From an uncultured Planctomycetota bacterium (GTDB lineage: Bacteria > Planctomycetota > SZUA-567 > JAFGNG01): a stretch of DNA of 6,753 nucleotides. Each line of letters begins with the position of its first letter. The stretch's first letter is position 1. Below the pieces are notes generated by a model, which made no database searches, was not told where the DNA came from, and was given only the letters and a program-made list of their open reading frames with translations. This document shows positions 6,437 through 6,753 of the stretch, one piece after another. The DNA is taken from positions 1 through 6,753 of the forward strand of contig CAMZKK010000112.1 of NCBI GenBank assembly GCA_947311175.1. The letters are read 5' to 3'. The translations under genes were made by a program, and so were the position numbers.

Positions 6437-6652
6437 AGCATCACAATATCTGATAACAAGATAGGAATTGGAGAAAGATACACAATGGTCAACGACAATA
6501 CAATCGGAACAGACTTTAGCAATCAGGAGCAAATTTGTCACCCATCTGCACCTCCAATCAATATACCGGAGAAAGTAAGACTCAAAACATAGAATGAATT
6601 TACGAATAAACCCAAGATGTTCAAAACTGTTTTGCACCATGCAACCTACAAT

Positions 6653-6687
6653 AAAAAAACGCCTTTAGATGTAATCTAAAGGCGTTT
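6653..6687 (-). terminator. Intrinsic terminator after tRNA-Tyr
   Basis: AAACGCCTTTAGAT (6657-6670) pairs perfectly with ATCTAAAGGCGTTT (6674-6687) around a 3-nt loop. On the minus strand the stem is followed by a run of seven T (6653-6659, partly within the stem). It begins 5 nt after the tRNA 3' end, so it should end the tRNA transcript and insulate the operon. The plus strand has only three T after the stem and would terminate weakly. Confidence 0.9.
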
Positions 6688-6692
6688 AATAA

Positions 6693-6753
6693 TGGTGGCG
6701 AAATCTGGATTCGAACCAGAGAAGGCTGAGCCAACGGATTTACAGTCCGTCCC
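6693..6753 (-). tRNA. tRNA-Tyr (anticodon GTA), 3' part, cut by window edge
   Basis: The visible part begins just before the anticodon arm. The stem ACGGA/TCCGT encloses the loop CTGTAAA with anticodon GTA (complement of 6741-6743), which reads tyrosine codons. It is followed by a long class II variable arm with GGCT/AGCC pairing, as expected for bacterial tRNA-Tyr, then the T arm TCTGG-TTCGAAT-CCAGA, the 3' acceptor strand TTTCGCC, discriminator A and an encoded CCA ending at 6693. The 5' acceptor strand and D arm lie outside the window, so acceptor pairing cannot be checked. Confidence 0.93.

Larger units (their letters stand above)
6305..6650. other. Intergenic region without a convincing gene
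   Basis: About 350 bp lie between the operon promoter and the tRNA terminator. A 57-codon plus-strand frame (6419-6592) has a protein-like composition, but no ribosome binding site and the opposite orientation to every other gene. A longer minus-strand frame (6398-6640) is rich in Cys and Phe and has no recognisable domain. Within it, in another frame, a 9-codon ORF (6545-6516, MGDKFAPDC) follows a textbook GGAGG at 6551-6555 with 5-nt spacing. The region also holds the inverted repeat and the upstream promoter candidate. It may be decayed DNA or a small regulatory RNA locus; I cannot support a gene. Confidence 0.4.

Noticed and set aside
6419..6592. 57-codon plus-strand frame starting MKEIIGS
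   Set aside because: The composition looks protein-like but there is no Shine-Dalgarno site or promoter, it opposes every other gene, and its start lies inside the possible stem-loop.
6398..6640. 80-codon open frame on the minus strand in the intergenic region
   Set aside because: It is rich in Cys, Phe and Tyr, has no recognisable domain or ribosome binding site, and overlaps the inverted repeat.
6693..6753. tRNA-Tyr as an integration site for a mobile island carrying the operon
   Set aside because: No second copy of the tRNA 3' end, integrase or transposase is visible in the window, and the terminator directly after the tRNA looks native.

Overview
The window is AT-rich bacterial DNA. All seven protein genes and the one tRNA gene read on the minus strand, so transcription runs from high to low coordinates. 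The Shine-Dalgarno sites, the class II tRNA-Tyr with encoded CCA, and the protein families suggest a proteobacterium, perhaps an AT-rich marine gammaproteobacterium. This placement is a guess from overall character, because there is no taxonomic marker beyond the partial tRNA.

Layout from the right edge: a partial tRNA-Tyr (6693-6753) is followed after 5 nt by a strong intrinsic terminator (6653-6687). Next is about 350 bp with no convincing gene, but with an 11-bp perfect inverted repeat and a tiny ORF behind a good ribosome binding site (6305-6650). A candidate promoter at 6276-6304 overlaps a short dyad. Then comes a tightly packed run of genes: DUF547 exported protein (6246-5488); small CxxC thioredoxin-like protein (5491-5147); ArsM-type arsenite S-adenosylmethionine methyltransferase (5132-4098); radical SAM protein with a cysteine-rich SPASM-like tail (4098-3217); multipass family 2 glycosyltransferase (3168-1648); sodium:solute symporter (1598-228); and the first 76 codons of a metallophosphoesterase (228 to the left edge). 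Three junctions overlap (ATGA at 5488-5491, TAATG at 4098 and TAATG at 228) and the other gaps are 14-49 nt. This is the layout of one operon.

The most informative gene is the methyltransferase. Its cysteines (C28, C56, C151, C201) match the spacing of the four arsenic-binding cysteines of algal and cyanobacterial ArsM, and it also has the C-terminal extension that ends in a cysteine pair. In known arsenosugar biosynthesis, ArsM makes dimethylarsenite and the radical SAM enzyme ArsS adds a 5'-deoxyadenosyl group, after which glycosyl transfer follows. This window has the same kind of set (ArsM, radical SAM, glycosyltransferase, DUF547), but the radical SAM enzyme does not look like classical ArsS and the glycosyltransferase is a large cellulose-synthase-like membrane enzyme. 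I infer a variant organoarsenical pathway, possibly making an arsenosugar lipid or glycan, with a dedicated sodium-coupled transporter and a phosphoesterase. The product is not determined by the sequence.
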